Shown here one piece after another: positions 9,030 through 19,023 of a stretch of DNA of 64,000 nt. Position 1 is the first letter of the stretch. Each line of letters starts with the position of its first letter. Source of the DNA: Symsagittifera roscoffensis (taxonomy: Eukaryota; Xenacoelomorpha; Acoela; Convolutidae); assembly GCF_963678635.1 (NCBI RefSeq), contig NC_087065.1, positions 11,799,579 to 11,863,578 on the forward strand, written 5' to 3'. Under the pieces are notes generated by a model. It ran no database searches. It saw nothing but the letters and a program-made list of their open reading frames with translations, and was not told the origin of the DNA. The translations under genes were made by a program, and so were the position numbers.

Positions 9030-11242
9030 AGCGAGTTCATGACATCACTTACAACTATCCTGTCTACAACGAAATCCTCGCCGTACGGATTGTATTTCGT
9101 CTTGTTTTTTCCTCTCTTGCTTTGGCGTGTTTCCATAGTGAGAGGAAAGTCAGGTTGTATTCCTTTGTCAATTTCGATTTGTTCCGGGCAGTCCCAGTCT
9201 TCCTCGGCATAAGGTAGAGTTTCATCGTCCACCTCTACTCGCTTGGTCAGCTCGAGATTCAGTGGTAGGTCGCAATCGTCCACCACCTCATTCCCGTCGT
9301 TTTTGTCGCGAGTACCCCTTTCATTCACTTCACAAGCAGGATCCACTATCAAATAGTCTCCCTCTTGCATGTCCGCTGGGATGCACCAATCCTCTGACGA
9401 GGCATTGTGTGGTTTGATATTTTCGTAATGAGCTGCCCTTCCAGTGCTCAATCGATAAAAACGACCCCCTTGGTGCACCTCTGTTATCTGAAATGGACCA
9501 CGCCATTTCTTTAATAATTTCTTGGGTCCTTTTGGTGGAACCACTTCCTGGAACACCCAGACATAGTCGCCAACTGAGTAGGCTTTCGCATCAGCTGTCC
9601 TTTTATCAAACCTCCTCTTTTGTCTAATTTGCGCCTGTTGCGTGTTCCTCCTGCATAAGTCATTGAGGTCCTGTTGTCTTCTAATAACATCCCGCACGTA
9701 CGTTTGCGGTGCTGTCCTCTTCCCCTCATATTCAGGGTAGAAAAACGTCAACAGGAGCGCTTTTTCATGACCCGTTAGCATCATGTGCGGACTTATTCCC
9801 GTGGTGGAATGCTCCGTGCTGTTGTAAGCACCCATCACTTGCGGCAAGTGCTTGTCCCAGTCATCCATGTAACGCGAGCAATAGACTCTCAGCATGGATA
9901 CCAGTGTGCGATTTTGCCTCTCGACTAGGCCATTCGATTGCGGGTGATAAGTTGTCGAGTGGGCCTGCGCTACTTGCGACCTTTTCATTAACTCCTTCGT
10001 GAGATCACCCACGAATGCTTTGCCATTGTCCAATTGGAACGTGATGGGGCAGCCATGCCTCGTTATCCACACATTTATCAAATGATCGCATGTTTCTTCC
10101 GCCGATGCTGTCATGCAGGGTGCTGCCTCCGCATACTTCGTAAAATGGTCGATCATTACCAGCACCTGATTATAGCCCGTTGCTGTCATGCAGATTTTCT
10201 GATGATCAATTTGCACCACTTCGTTGAAACCTGACGACTCTATTGACTGTAGGGGGAACTTTAGTTTCCTGGGATCCTTCGCCTGCTGACATGACAGGCA
10301 TGCGGCGATCCACTTCTCACAAGCCTTCTTCAATCCCGGCCATTCGAATTGTTTCTGTATCCTGTTATACACTTTGTCCACGCCTTGATGGCCCATCTGA
10401 TCATGTGAGCGAAAGAGTAATTCTGTCTGGTACAACTGTGGTAACACTATTGAATTGTATTTATAGAGGACCTTGTCCTCCTCTTTCTGTTTGCAGGCTA
10501 CGATTCCGTCCTTTTTCAGGTACAACAAGTCGTTTTTCTTCAGGTAGAATTGCTTCAACTTGTAGCTGTCTTCTTCCAAGTCTCCCTTGTCAGGTGCTCC
10601 ATTCTCGATCCATCTCTTCAGACTGCTCGTCATTCTATCATTTCGTTGAGCCCTTAGGAGATCCGACAGCCTGTACCTGGCTTTCAAATACGTCTTTACC
10701 ACGTTCATTTGCCCACTCATTACCTCCGGAGCATGAGCATCGTCCATCAACTTGACACACCATATCTTTTTCAAAGGCGTCGCTTCCTGCACAGATGGTT
10801 CCAGATTGGTACGGACAACCGTACCATGTGGCATCAATCTGGTTGGGCGTTTCGAAACTGCTATCAGCTCGAGCTCGTCTGCGACATTATCTACCACCGT
10901 GCCCTCTTCATCTGAGGTGTATCTGTCTCTGTCTGGATCCTGATGCGTTTCTCGGTCCAGCCCACGCTGCTTCCAGTCTACCAATAAGGAGTGGATTGCG
11001 ATCTCTGACATATCGGAATTGGAAGTTGTTTCAGATGTGTTGTCCCAGGACTGGGGCCTCGAGTCAACACTTGAGTCGACTGATTTCCCAACATCATTTT
11101 CCAAGTTGTCTGAGATGTTTCTCGACTCCCCGGACAAAACTCTGTCCATCGGTTGCTTCAAACTCGACTCCCCGGACAAAATTCTACCCCTACGTGGTCT
11201 CGTCATGCCTCTCCCCGGACAAATCGTCCTGCACGGGCTCAA
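8999..11242 (-). CDS. E1 integrase with N-terminal zinc domain and GPF module
   Basis: A 747-codon frame. Residues 1-180 are the acidic spacer with SGES motifs. The integrase zinc domain follows (His280, His285, Cys315, Cys318), then the catalytic core with Asp346 (VVQIDHQ), Asp405 (FQLDNGKAF) and Glu441 (HPQSNGLVERQN). The spacing between the last two is the classic D-x35-E. A GPY/F-like module (KKWRGPFQITEVH) is C-terminal of the core, as in Ty3/gypsy integrases. It would insert the cDNA into host DNA. The ORF ends by a frameshift near 9020. Its upstream end overlaps the spacer ORF in another frame near 11200, a second lesion. Confidence 0.92.
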   Translation of the reverse strand: MSPCRTICPGRGMTRPRRGRILSGESSLKQPMDRVLSGESRNISDNLENDVGKSVDSSVDSRPQSWDNTSETTSNSDMSEIAIHSLLVDWKQRGLDRETHQDPDRDRYTSDEEGTVVDNVADELELIAVSKRPTRLMPHGTVVRTNLEPSVQEATPLKKIWCVKLMDDAHAPEVMSGQMNVVKTYLKARYRLSDLLRAQRNDRMTSSLKRWIENGAPDKGDLEEDSYKLKQFYLKKNDLLYLKKDGIVACKQKEEDKVLYKYNSIVLPQLYQTELLFRSHDQMGHQGVDKVYNRIQKQFEWPGLKKACEKWIAACLSCQQAKDPRKLKFPLQSIESSGFNEVVQIDHQKICMTATGYNQVLVMIDHFTKYAEAAPCMTASAEETCDHLINVWITRHGCPITFQLDNGKAFVGDLTKELMKRSQVAQAHSTTYHPQSNGLVERQNRTLVSMLRVYCSRYMDDWDKHLPQVMGAYNSTEHSTTGISPHMMLTGHEKALLLTFFYPEYEGKRTAPQTYVRDVIRRQQDLNDLCRRNTQQAQIRQKRRFDKRTADAKAYSVGDYVWVFQEVVPPKGPKKLLKKWRGPFQITEVHQGGRFYRLSTGRAAHYENIKPHNASSEDWCIPADMQEGDYLIVDPACEVNERGTRDKNDGNEVVDDCDLPLNLELTKRVEVDDETLPYAEEDWDCPEQIEIDKGIQPDFPLTMETRQSKRGKNKTKYNPYGEDFVVDRIVVSDVMNSLWWDWTKWRC

Positions 11243-11840
11243 AGGTGTCTGACTCCTCAGACGAGTCGTCCTTGACTGGCTCGAAGGTATCAGACTCCCC
11301 TGACATTGTCTCCTCGTTCACGGACGAACAATCTGGGCTCGGCTCATATTCTTCTTTTGCATCCGTGAAGTGCACTCTCCTCGTGAAGCTAGATTTCGAC
11401 TTGATCCTGACTTCCTCAGTGGTTTGGTTCTGATTCAGTGTTCCATATTCAGTGAACGAAGTTCTCAATAAGACCTCCTTCGGCATCGAGCTCACCAGTT
11501 GGTTGACTATCGACCTGCAATTCCGTTCAACGCCTCGGCTGCGAATGGACACTGGCCTCTTCTCTGTTCTCTCGGTGACAGTCAACCGCTGCATGGTCTC
11601 CATCCACTCACGATCATGCCTATCCACTTCCCTGTCCAACAAGTCACGGAGCTTTCCCATGACGTCCGGCGCCACGTTCACCGTCCTGTTCAATTGAGCC
11701 ATGCTGTTTATACCTAGTCTGGTAAGTTCCTGCTGTACCAAGTTGGATCGGACTAGCAGATCCAACGGAACGGGCTCGCCTCTGGCTAAAAGCTTTATCT
11801 CCGCGGCCGTCTCCACTGGAAGTCTCCGCGGCCGTCTCCA
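11190..11840 (-). pseudogene. E1 pol spacer between RNase H and integrase
   Basis: Reading continues from the LTR+PBS insertion into a charged spacer that aligns loosely with E2 46100-45600. It contains conserved LTRLGIN and RRVHFTDAKEEYE (E2: KKVTFKEDTEHL) followed by repeated SGESDTFEPV / SEESDTFEPV units. The first codons of the open frame come from the inserted PBS and a 25-bp duplication, not from pol. A frameshift near 11200 joins it to the integrase frame. A spacer this long and acidic between RNase H and integrase is unusual; its function is unknown. Confidence 0.7.
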
Positions 11841-12531
11841 CCCAGGAGCGCCATAAAAACGTCTATGTAACATTCGCCCAAATACTACACAGCGACGGAG
11901 CGTAGAAAAAGTACCTATTAACGACTGGCAGGCGTCAGTTACCTTAATCCTACTCGTTTTTCACCGTCTCGACCTTGCCAGTTGATTTTCTGGTCTGTTT
12001 AGGGCTAAGTAAAAAGTTACTATTTTTAGGCCATCAGTCAAACGACTTTTGATCAGCTTTCGTTTACATGCGAACACAACCACATAGCTGAGTCTCGGAT
12101 CCTCAGACTACGTGATTGTCATTAAAAACACGGCTCGAATAACCTATTTTAACATGTTTTTGTGTGAAAGTTCTATATTAAATCCTTTGGTGATGGATTG
12201 ACCCTTTCCTCTTTCTAGCTACTCATATTCTAAAATATCAAATAATACCGGTGTTAATTTAAAGTTTCACGACATCCAAGTAGCTATAGAGCCAGTTTTA
12301 TACAGTCCCTTCACATAAAACAGTCTCTGGGGGACCAAGCCTCCGCTCCCGTAATCTTCCTGCGATAACGTTCTTATCTCTTCCATTTTGTGTCCCGGGA
12401 GGGTTCCGTGGTATATTCCTTCCCCACTGAAGCTTCCTTCTCCACTAATATCCGCTGATAAGAGTCTTATCGTGCGTTGTTGCCACGATAAGAGGCTTCA
12501 TATTTCTCGTCTCTTGTGCGACCGTTTTTCA
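11841..12531 (-). mobile_element. LTR + PBS block inserted in E1 pol
   Basis: 11866-12531 is a 666-bp LTR starting TG and ending CA on the plus strand, about 97-98% identical by eye to the E1 5' LTR (21388-22053; about 16 differences). On its left it keeps the 12-nt gap and the PBS (CCCAGGAGCGCCA, 11841-11853) that normally lie next to a 5' LTR. The insert interrupts pol just after RNase H; the pol reading resumes on the left with a 25-bp duplication (TCTCCGCGGCCGTCTCCAC... twice in 11785-11840). No 4-6 bp target duplication is seen. LTR plus PBS with nothing else is the make-up of plus-strand strong-stop DNA. Confidence 0.85.
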
Positions 12532-13102
12532 CTGGAAGGTCGGGGTGTCCGGGTATAGGATGCCCTGACTTGTCTAACCACCTAGTAAGTGGCAGTTTGT
12601 CGTAGGTTTCTTTGTCCAGAAAGGAAAACCCGTATTTGATCTCTGATTGGTTAGCCTGTTTCTCCTCGAGGCGCTCATAAAATTCTGTCTTTTTACTGAG
12701 GCTATCTGCGTTCTGATGCTTGTCACGGGTACGTTGCTCTATGATCATGTGGTATCCATCCAGGCGCACGATCCAACGACCAATATAACTTTGGTCCATC
12801 GAATATGTTTTCAGCCAGGCAAGGGCACGATTATCCACACGTAACTTGAAGGGAGCACTCCCCAAGTAGGCCCTGTATTTTTCCACGAAAGTGATCACCG
12901 CAAACATCTCCGCTTTTGGTGCGCCGTACTTCATTTCAGTATCACTCAGGACTTTACTCCCGTAGGCTATCGGACGAAGAACCGTTCTCTCGTTCCACTC
13001 CTGCTCCTGGTGAAGTATGCCCGATATCGCAATCACTGATGCTCCGTATCCAGCACGAACATCCCCTTCTCTGTTGGCATGCCGAGGACCGGTGCCTCGC
13101 AA
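12532..13102 (-). pseudogene. E1 RNase H and tether, cut by the LTR insertion
   Basis: The RNase H acidic residues are visible: the Glu in YGAPKAEMFAV, the Asp in LRVDNRALAWL, and the Asp in HQNADSLSKK. The Ty3/gypsy signature SVIAISGILHQEQ precedes them. The first Asp block sits at a frameshift near 13050, where this frame and the upstream RT frame overlap. The tail LPLTRWLDKSGHP matches E2. The native sequence stops at 12532; the remaining codons of the open frame (to 12467) are read from the inserted LTR. Confidence 0.85.
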
Positions 13103-13443
13103 AGTTCACGTTTGATGTTCTCAAATGAAACTTGTGCCTCATCAGTCCAAGTGAACTTTTTGCCCTTGTTTCTCATCAACCTCTGCGTGGGGTATATTTT
13201 GTCAGCATACCCCTTGATGAACTCTCGATAATAATTAGCGAATCCCAAAAAACTCATCAGCTGTGTATCTGTCTTAGGTGCCTTCCAGGTCAGCACCACT
13301 TCAACCGCTTCGGGATCTGGTCTCACTCCATGTTTGTCAACCAGGCGGCCCAGATACTTTATGGAATCCCTGAGGATTTCACACTTAGAGGGTTTACATT
13401 TCAGACCCGCCTGCTTCATGCAAGAAAACACCTTCTCCAACCT
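13033..13443 (-). pseudogene. E1 RT thumb/connection, downstream of an in-frame TAG
   Basis: This frame is the same as the upstream PR/RT ORF and is separated from it only by a TAG at 13444-13446; E2 has a Glu codon (GAG) there. Ty3/gypsy RT motifs are clear: KCEILRDSIKYLG, MSFLGFANYYREFIKGYA, KFTWTDEAQVSFENIK. It ends by a frameshift at the junction with RNase H. It belongs to the same polyprotein. Confidence 0.9.
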
Positions 13444-16173
13444 CTATATGTGGTCTACTAAGGTTGGTGTTGCAATCACGACATCATCAACATAACACAT
13501 GATGAGATTCCCGTATTTCTTAGTGACGCTCGTGAGTGCCTGGGCCATTAGTCGCTGGAATGTGGCCGTAGCGTTGCACAATCCGAATGGCATCCTCTTC
13601 CACTGGAACAATCCCAGCTCACACGCGAAGCCTGTTTTCTCTCGATCTTGCTTTCTGAGTGGCACTTGCCAGAACGCAGAGCCCAAATCCAACGTCGTGA
13701 AGAACTTCGCGTCTCCCAGCTTGGATAGGCTCTCATCGATGCGGGGAATCGGGTATGCGTCCTTTATAGTCACTGCGTTCAGATAACGGAAATCACAACA
13801 AAATCTGAGTTGTCCCCTTTTCTTTTTCGCCATGACCACGCCACAAGCCCATGGGGACTTCGACGGCTCGATCATGTCGTACTCCATTAACATCTCGATT
13901 TCCTTCCTACACGCTTCTGACTTGTTTGGGGTCATTCTTCTCGCCCCTTCCCTATGAGGTACCGAGCCCTCTTCTATCTCAATCTCTTGTTCTACAAAAT
14001 TACAACAACCTATGTCGGCCTTATGTTTCGAAAAAACGTCTGCGTTCCGATTTAGCACCGCTCTGAGCGAATCTAGTTCCTTGTCTGATATTTTACCCTT
14101 CAGATGTTCTATCTCAGGTAGGACAGGTTTATTCGCTGCTAACTCTGCTTCTGTCAGCCTCTCAGGAAAGTTGGAACAACTAGACAGCCCATCATCTGTT
14201 TCCGACTTCATTGAAAACAATTTCCTAGAAGATTTCAATTCATTCACTCTCTTCATTATACATTCTTGGTTCGCATGTAATGGACATTTAGTTACATCAA
14301 ACTTTTTCAAGTTCTCCACACTCTGAAAGTCTGTGTTCAGAGGCAAAGCGTAGCCAAGTTTCTTTCCCCTCTGTATTGTCACTGTTGTTGCTTCTGTGTT
14401 CAATAACACACTCACACACAGTCCGCTCTGAGTGAGTGAGAAGCTTCTTCCTAAAATAGCCGAGCTTTTACTGTTTGGATTTGGTATCAGACACACCTGT
14501 CTGTCATTGCTGAGTTCATTCAAGTTCCTCATCCTAAACGTCGCTACTACGGCTTGGTTTGGTTTTAATCTAACTTTTCGATCCAGAAAAATTGGCACCT
14601 TGGCCTGGTTAATTAAGATCTTATTAAGGTGTCTCTTTTCATACTTTCTCTCAGAATCTTTGATCCTAATCAACCCGTCATTGAGATCGATCGTGACGTC
14701 AAAGTTGCGAACGAAATCCCTTCCTAAGATAAACTGATCGGATTCGTCCAAATTCTCCACTACTAGGAAGCTCATCCAAAGATGTCTTCCTCCGAGCTGC
14801 AGTGAAATGATCGGGGTTCGTCCAGTCACATAGATCGCTCCCTGATTGGCCGCTGCGAACCTGATGTTTGTCGGTATGAGATCCGACCTCTCGAAACCCA
14901 TGTCGGTCCAAGTTTTGACTGGCATGACACTAACCACTGCTCCCGTGTCTAGCAGTCCCTTTACTGAAAGTTGTCTGCCTTGCACGTCCAGCACGTGCGC
15001 AGCCAGATCGGCCTCGCAACCTATGTGCACCGCATCTTGTTCGAGCATCGCGTTGTGTCCGATTCGTCTAACCTTCAGCTCCTCTTGACCAATGTATATC
15101 CGGCCAATCTGATCGTTCGCATCAGTTATGTGAGCTTTCGTGTAGATATTGATGCCATCCACATTCATTAGGATCGGGTAAGGGCCATGAACATCGATAT
15201 AATGCCCATCCACTTTCATCAGCCTCGGACCTCCCGTTGTGAGCTGCGCTCGCACTGCCCTGGAGTCCAGTTTGGGATCTTTCTCCTTCAGGTAGTCGGC
15301 ATAGATGTCCAGGTGGACTAGTGTAATTTCGGATGGTTCACTCAAGTTCTTGACCACCTGGTGCCCTGCGACTGAGATGATGGACATTATTTTGGTCCCG
15401 GCCTTCGTCATGCCGAAAGTCTTACCAGATATAACGTTCAGTTTTAGTCCCTGTTTCTTGGGCTCCTCTTTGTCTTCTGCTTCTGTCGTTTTACCCAGGA
15501 CATTAAGACTTTCCCGAAGATCTGTGCTCTCCAGCTCCGACCTTACCCATTGCTCCACTTCTTTCATGGCTAGGTCCTGTTTGACATTCTGCAGCGCTGT
15601 CCTTGCCGCCAGGCCGTAATCCACCTTGAGTGGGCTAGACGACTCTGCTTCGAGGTTCGAGGCTACCACCTCGTCAGGCAGTGTCTTTACCTTTTTGGTC
15701 GTGAAGGTGCTCGGTGTTGTCTCCTTCCTCCGAGATTCAGCCTCGTTCATCAGACGTGCTCGACTGGCCTTGACACCCGAAAGCGCCTCTTCGTGGCGGG
15801 GATGTTTCGCGTCCGCTACTGCATCCCAAAATTGAGTACAATCCGACTTGAAGTGTCCCTCTAAATTACAGAAGAAACACCTCGGACCATATTTCATGAT
15901 GAGCCCTCTGACGTACTCTTCATGATCCTCGTCGGTCGCGTCGGCGTCCTCGAGAAAGTAGCCTATCGCCTTCATGTTCTGTTTGTATGCAGAACACGCG
16001 GAAACGTGATGGTCCATCGAACCACAATTCGCACATGACCTCCTTTTATCCATGTCATCGCGAGGTTTGTACCAACTGGAATTCGCACCAGTGTTTGTCC
16101 CGCTATAGTTGCCATAATTGCTGTAACGGTTTTGCGCCCTCGGTTTTATGAGTAAATACTCGCGTGACTTCAT
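13444..16173 (-). CDS. E1 nucleocapsid knuckles, protease and reverse transcriptase fingers/palm
   Basis: A 909-codon frame. Two CCHC zinc knuckles occur at Cys47-Cys60 (CANCGSMDHHVSAC) and Cys99-Cys112 (CFFCNLEGHFKSDC). The retropepsin active site is LLDTGAVVSV (Asp409-Gly411). RT blocks include CCDFRYLN, DAYPIPRID, FTTLDLGSAFWQVPL, MPFGLCNATATFQRLM and the catalytic YVDD at about 894-897. The frame then hits TAG at 13446. The start at 16173 overlaps the gag stop (ATGA). E2 reads gag straight into this region, so the shift near 16190 is probably a lesion, although a -1 event at the same place cannot be excluded. Confidence 0.92.
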   Translation of the reverse strand: MKSREYLLIKPRAQNRYSNYGNYSGTNTGANSSWYKPRDDMDKRRSCANCGSMDHHVSACSAYKQNMKAIGYFLEDADATDEDHEEYVRGLIMKYGPRCFFCNLEGHFKSDCTQFWDAVADAKHPRHEEALSGVKASRARLMNEAESRRKETTPSTFTTKKVKTLPDEVVASNLEAESSSPLKVDYGLAARTALQNVKQDLAMKEVEQWVRSELESTDLRESLNVLGKTTEAEDKEEPKKQGLKLNVISGKTFGMTKAGTKIMSIISVAGHQVVKNLSEPSEITLVHLDIYADYLKEKDPKLDSRAVRAQLTTGGPRLMKVDGHYIDVHGPYPILMNVDGINIYTKAHITDANDQIGRIYIGQEELKVRRIGHNAMLEQDAVHIGCEADLAAHVLDVQGRQLSVKGLLDTGAVVSVMPVKTWTDMGFERSDLIPTNIRFAAANQGAIYVTGRTPIISLQLGGRHLWMSFLVVENLDESDQFILGRDFVRNFDVTIDLNDGLIRIKDSERKYEKRHLNKILINQAKVPIFLDRKVRLKPNQAVVATFRMRNLNELSNDRQVCLIPNPNSKSSAILGRSFSLTQSGLCVSVLLNTEATTVTIQRGKKLGYALPLNTDFQSVENLKKFDVTKCPLHANQECIMKRVNELKSSRKLFSMKSETDDGLSSCSNFPERLTEAELAANKPVLPEIEHLKGKISDKELDSLRAVLNRNADVFSKHKADIGCCNFVEQEIEIEEGSVPHREGARRMTPNKSEACRKEIEMLMEYDMIEPSKSPWACGVVMAKKKRGQLRFCCDFRYLNAVTIKDAYPIPRIDESLSKLGDAKFFTTLDLGSAFWQVPLRKQDREKTGFACELGLFQWKRMPFGLCNATATFQRLMAQALTSVTKKYGNLIMCYVDDVVIATPTLVDHI

Positions 16174-18248
16174 ACGTAAATCGTCGGCGTGGGTACCTGG
16201 TCAAGCGACAGGGTGAAGTGTGTGGCCAACATCGTCTTCAACTCCTCACTCCTTACTCCGTTCATGAACTTCGAAGCAATCGCCAAGTTTCGCTCGGATA
16301 TTCTCTCATCTGGGTTGCTTCTCCTCCTAAGCAATTCAAGGTCGTCCAAAAATTTATCTATGGATTCGTCATCTCTTTGACGCCTCTTTTCGAACTTCAC
16401 CATGGCCTGGTGCCCTTGTACTCCAGAGCCGAAACGATTCAGTAGGATGTCGAATATCTTGCGAGCGCTGTCTCTCTCATTGGCTCTTTTCGCCATTACA
16501 CAACTTAATGCAGTACCCTCCAGGTTGCTCGTCAGCGCGCTGCACTCTTGTTTCTTGGAGAGATCCTCAAAGTGTAACTTCATCACCTCTATCCAAGTAT
16601 CAATGCAGCCGTCTGACTCGTCTTTATATGACTTCGGCTTTTTCAGTGTCCTTCTTGACCTCTCTCCTCTCTCGGTTGACTTCGAGAGCTTGGTGATGAA
16701 TGTTTCGAGAGATCTATTCAGAGGCTCAAACATCGAGGCATACATCGTTGTGTCCTGTGAGACTGTAGTCAGATCTGGTACTGAACTGACTTGTGGCACA
16801 GTTGGCAACCTCGTCTCCGGGGTGGCATCTGCCTCTGGCGGGACTGGATTCGTCCAGCCAGGCCTAGACGGGGCTGCCCTTGGCCGCTCCTTGTTTCTAG
16901 ATTCGTAGTTCGTTCTCGAGCCTTGCTGGGCTCTGGCATTGCTGCCTGTACCATCTACATCATTCGCATGGCGTGAGCGCTCCCTTGGGTTGGAACGCTC
17001 CTGCCAATTGCTCCCATTCAGGATCGCGTCAAGCTTCCGCATCATTAAGTCAGACTTTGCATCTAACCTTTTCTCCAGGCTAGTCATCGTGTGGGCGTAG
17101 GTACTATCATGATCGTTCAACAATCGTTCGATCTCCCTGGTCATCCTAGCCTCTCTTTCGTATGACTCCTTGTTTGCCTGTGCCAGGCTCTCCGCCAGGC
17201 ATTGATCGGTGTTGCGAATCAACTGAGCCTGATCAACCCTCGCCTGCGACTTCACGTGCGTTAGTTCGTCTCTCAGATTCTCTTGACCTTTGTGAGCTCT
17301 CTCATCAACCTGATCTATTCTTTTAGTCATGTCCCGTCTCAGTTCCTCTAGAACATTCATTACGCCAGCGAACATGTCACTTATGTCGCCAGTGGCCCCA
17401 AATGACGGGGTTAGTCCCAGAGAAGATGAGGTCAACTGCGGCTGCAGCCTGGTGCTTGATGACGCACCGCCTTTTTGTTTGCTCATCGACGTCATTAATC
17501 TGTCGAAGGTTGATGACGCTCCCATCGTTGTCCCATCTGACATGGGTCTGGTCGGCGAGGCTGACGACGCCTTCCTGCTCATATCGTTCCTTGGGCACGG
17601 TGTGAAGTTCACATCCGGATGGGCTATCTCCGGGTAGTCATGACTGGAAGTTAAACCTACAGTTGGTAGTGACGCCATGCGCTCGTCGTACAAAGACTTC
17701 CAACTCTTCTTGGCCTTTGAACCCGGTTGTTCTTCACTCGGGCTTATACTCGACATCATCGCGTTGTTGCTCTGCTTGGCCAGAGATGAGTGGGTACTAG
17801 CCGAATGTGAATATTCTCCCCTCCACCTATGACTCTTGGTCTCCGATTTGGACATTCCCTTGAATAACACTTCCTCTCGCGGCTCGACCTCGGAACGCTC
17901 CGAGGTCTCCTCCGTCCTCTCGACTTCCTCCCGCTCGAGGTCCTCGCTCGGCTCAAAGTCGGGTCGAATGAGCGTGTGTTCTCCCTCGTCAAAGGGGTCC
18001 ACAAGTGTTTCGCTCGCAGTTCCGGCTTCGGCGCTCCGCCTTTGATCGCCATCGAGGTTTTTCTCGCTCCTCAATCTCATTTCGCTCACTGAAAGATCAG
18101 GTTGACCTTTAGTCGTTTCGGTTTCGGCAAACACGTCGGAGGCGCTGCTAAACGAGGACTGGTTACGCCTAGTTTTAAATCTTCGCGTGCTGCCCTTGCT
18201 CAGCCTGGGAATCTTAGTAGTCAATCCTAACGAGTCCCTGCGCTGCAT
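16170..18248 (-). CDS. E1 gag: charged N-terminus, coiled coil and capsid-like region
   Basis: The frame opens at 18305, but the Met at 18248 (MQRRDSLG) fits the E2 gag start (MRRSRV) better and is chosen here. A long hydrophilic Ser/Glu-rich N-terminus is followed by a coiled coil (around ELRRDMTKRIDQVDERAHKG) and then a Ty3-type capsid region: DGCIDTWIEVMKLHFEDL, LNRFGSG..GHQAM..FEKRRQRDDESI, FMNGVRSEELKTMLATHF. The zinc knuckles are in the next ORF. It forms the particle core and packages element RNA. It ends at 16170 in the frameshift that separates it from pol. Confidence 0.85.
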   Translation of the reverse strand: MQRRDSLGLTTKIPRLSKGSTRRFKTRRNQSSFSSASDVFAETETTKGQPDLSVSEMRLRSEKNLDGDQRRSAEAGTASETLVDPFDEGEHTLIRPDFEPSEDLEREEVERTEETSERSEVEPREEVLFKGMSKSETKSHRWRGEYSHSASTHSSLAKQSNNAMMSSISPSEEQPGSKAKKSWKSLYDERMASLPTVGLTSSHDYPEIAHPDVNFTPCPRNDMSRKASSASPTRPMSDGTTMGASSTFDRLMTSMSKQKGGASSSTRLQPQLTSSSLGLTPSFGATGDISDMFAGVMNVLEELRRDMTKRIDQVDERAHKGQENLRDELTHVKSQARVDQAQLIRNTDQCLAESLAQANKESYEREARMTREIERLLNDHDSTYAHTMTSLEKRLDAKSDLMMRKLDAILNGSNWQERSNPRERSRHANDVDGTGSNARAQQGSRTNYESRNKERPRAAPSRPGWTNPVPPEADATPETRLPTVPQVSSVPDLTTVSQDTTMYASMFEPLNRSLETFITKLSKSTERGERSRRTLKKPKSYKDESDGCIDTWIEVMKLHFEDLSKKQECSALTSNLEGTALSCVMAKRANERDSARKIFDILLNRFGSGVQGHQAMVKFEKRRQRDDESIDKFLDDLELLRRRSNPDERISERNLAIASKFMNGVRSEELKTMLATHFTLSLDQVPTPTIYV

Positions 18249-18726
18249 GCTTTGTGACAAAAAACAATATTCGTATGATTTAATGGCGACGCACACGTAC
18301 CGCAAACAAATTCAAGTTAAATTACTTAACGCTGCCTCCTCGATCTCGTAAGTATCAAGAGTGTCTCTTAAGTTTCTCAATGACAATCTTAGTGACTCAG
18401 TTAGAGTTACACACACACAGGGCCTGCTCAGTATTGATATAATGCTAACTCAACCCTGTCGTATAGTATAACAGTATCACAAAATTTTCACAAGATATAA
18501 TCAACACACAAAACACAATAGGTAATCAGATAAGAATATCCTACAGGTGACAGCGACCTTTTGTCAGTATCAATTTATCGCCACACAATTTATCAAGTCA
18601 CTGCTTTGTTAAAATTAAACAATCTTTGACAAAAAGCGGTGATGACTCAGAAACAGATCAATAAAACTTGGTCTTAAAGAAAAAGACTTCCCCCAATCGG
18701 AACGATCTGAAAGAACAAAGCCCAAG

Positions 18727-19023
18727 GACACAGTCCTCTCAAGTGGGTGTGTTTTTGCCTAATACACCCACCGAGGTCTTCTTTTAGGTGCCCTGCGATT
18801 GCCCGAGCTGTCCTATTAAGTGGCTCAAGGCAACCTCTGATCGAAAATTTCTAAAGTCTATGAAAAAGCTCTCCCACACCCGGACTGCTCCAAGTGCACG
18901 AGAGTAGGGAACAACTTTTCTTCTCAAGTGAGTGTGTATTTTCCTAATACACTCACCGAGGTATTCCTTTATTTGTTCCCGGATTGCCCGAACTTTCCTA
19001 TTAAGTAGCTCAAGGCAACCACA
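18727..19023 (-). repeat. Two tandem leader repeats with a co-varying hairpin
   Basis: Two copies about 190 bp apart share CTCAAGTGgGTGTG...AATACACcCACCGAGGT and a tail CCTATTAAGTgGCTCAAGGCAACC. Each contains a perfect 8-bp stem: GTGGGTGT/ACACCCAC at about 18743-18772 and GTGAGTGT/ACACTCAC at about 18928-18957. The G-C pair of the first is an A-T pair in the second, so both arms changed together. That favours a selected RNA (or DNA) stem in the leader. Confidence 0.75.

Noticed and set aside
11866-12531. E1 3' LTR
   Set aside because: It lies inside pol with pol and ORF2 continuing to its left, and it has a PBS on its left side, which a 3' LTR would not.
16160-16200. Programmed -1 frameshift between gag and pol in E1
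   Set aside because: E2 reads the same junction without a shift and no slippery heptamer is evident, so a one-base loss is simpler.
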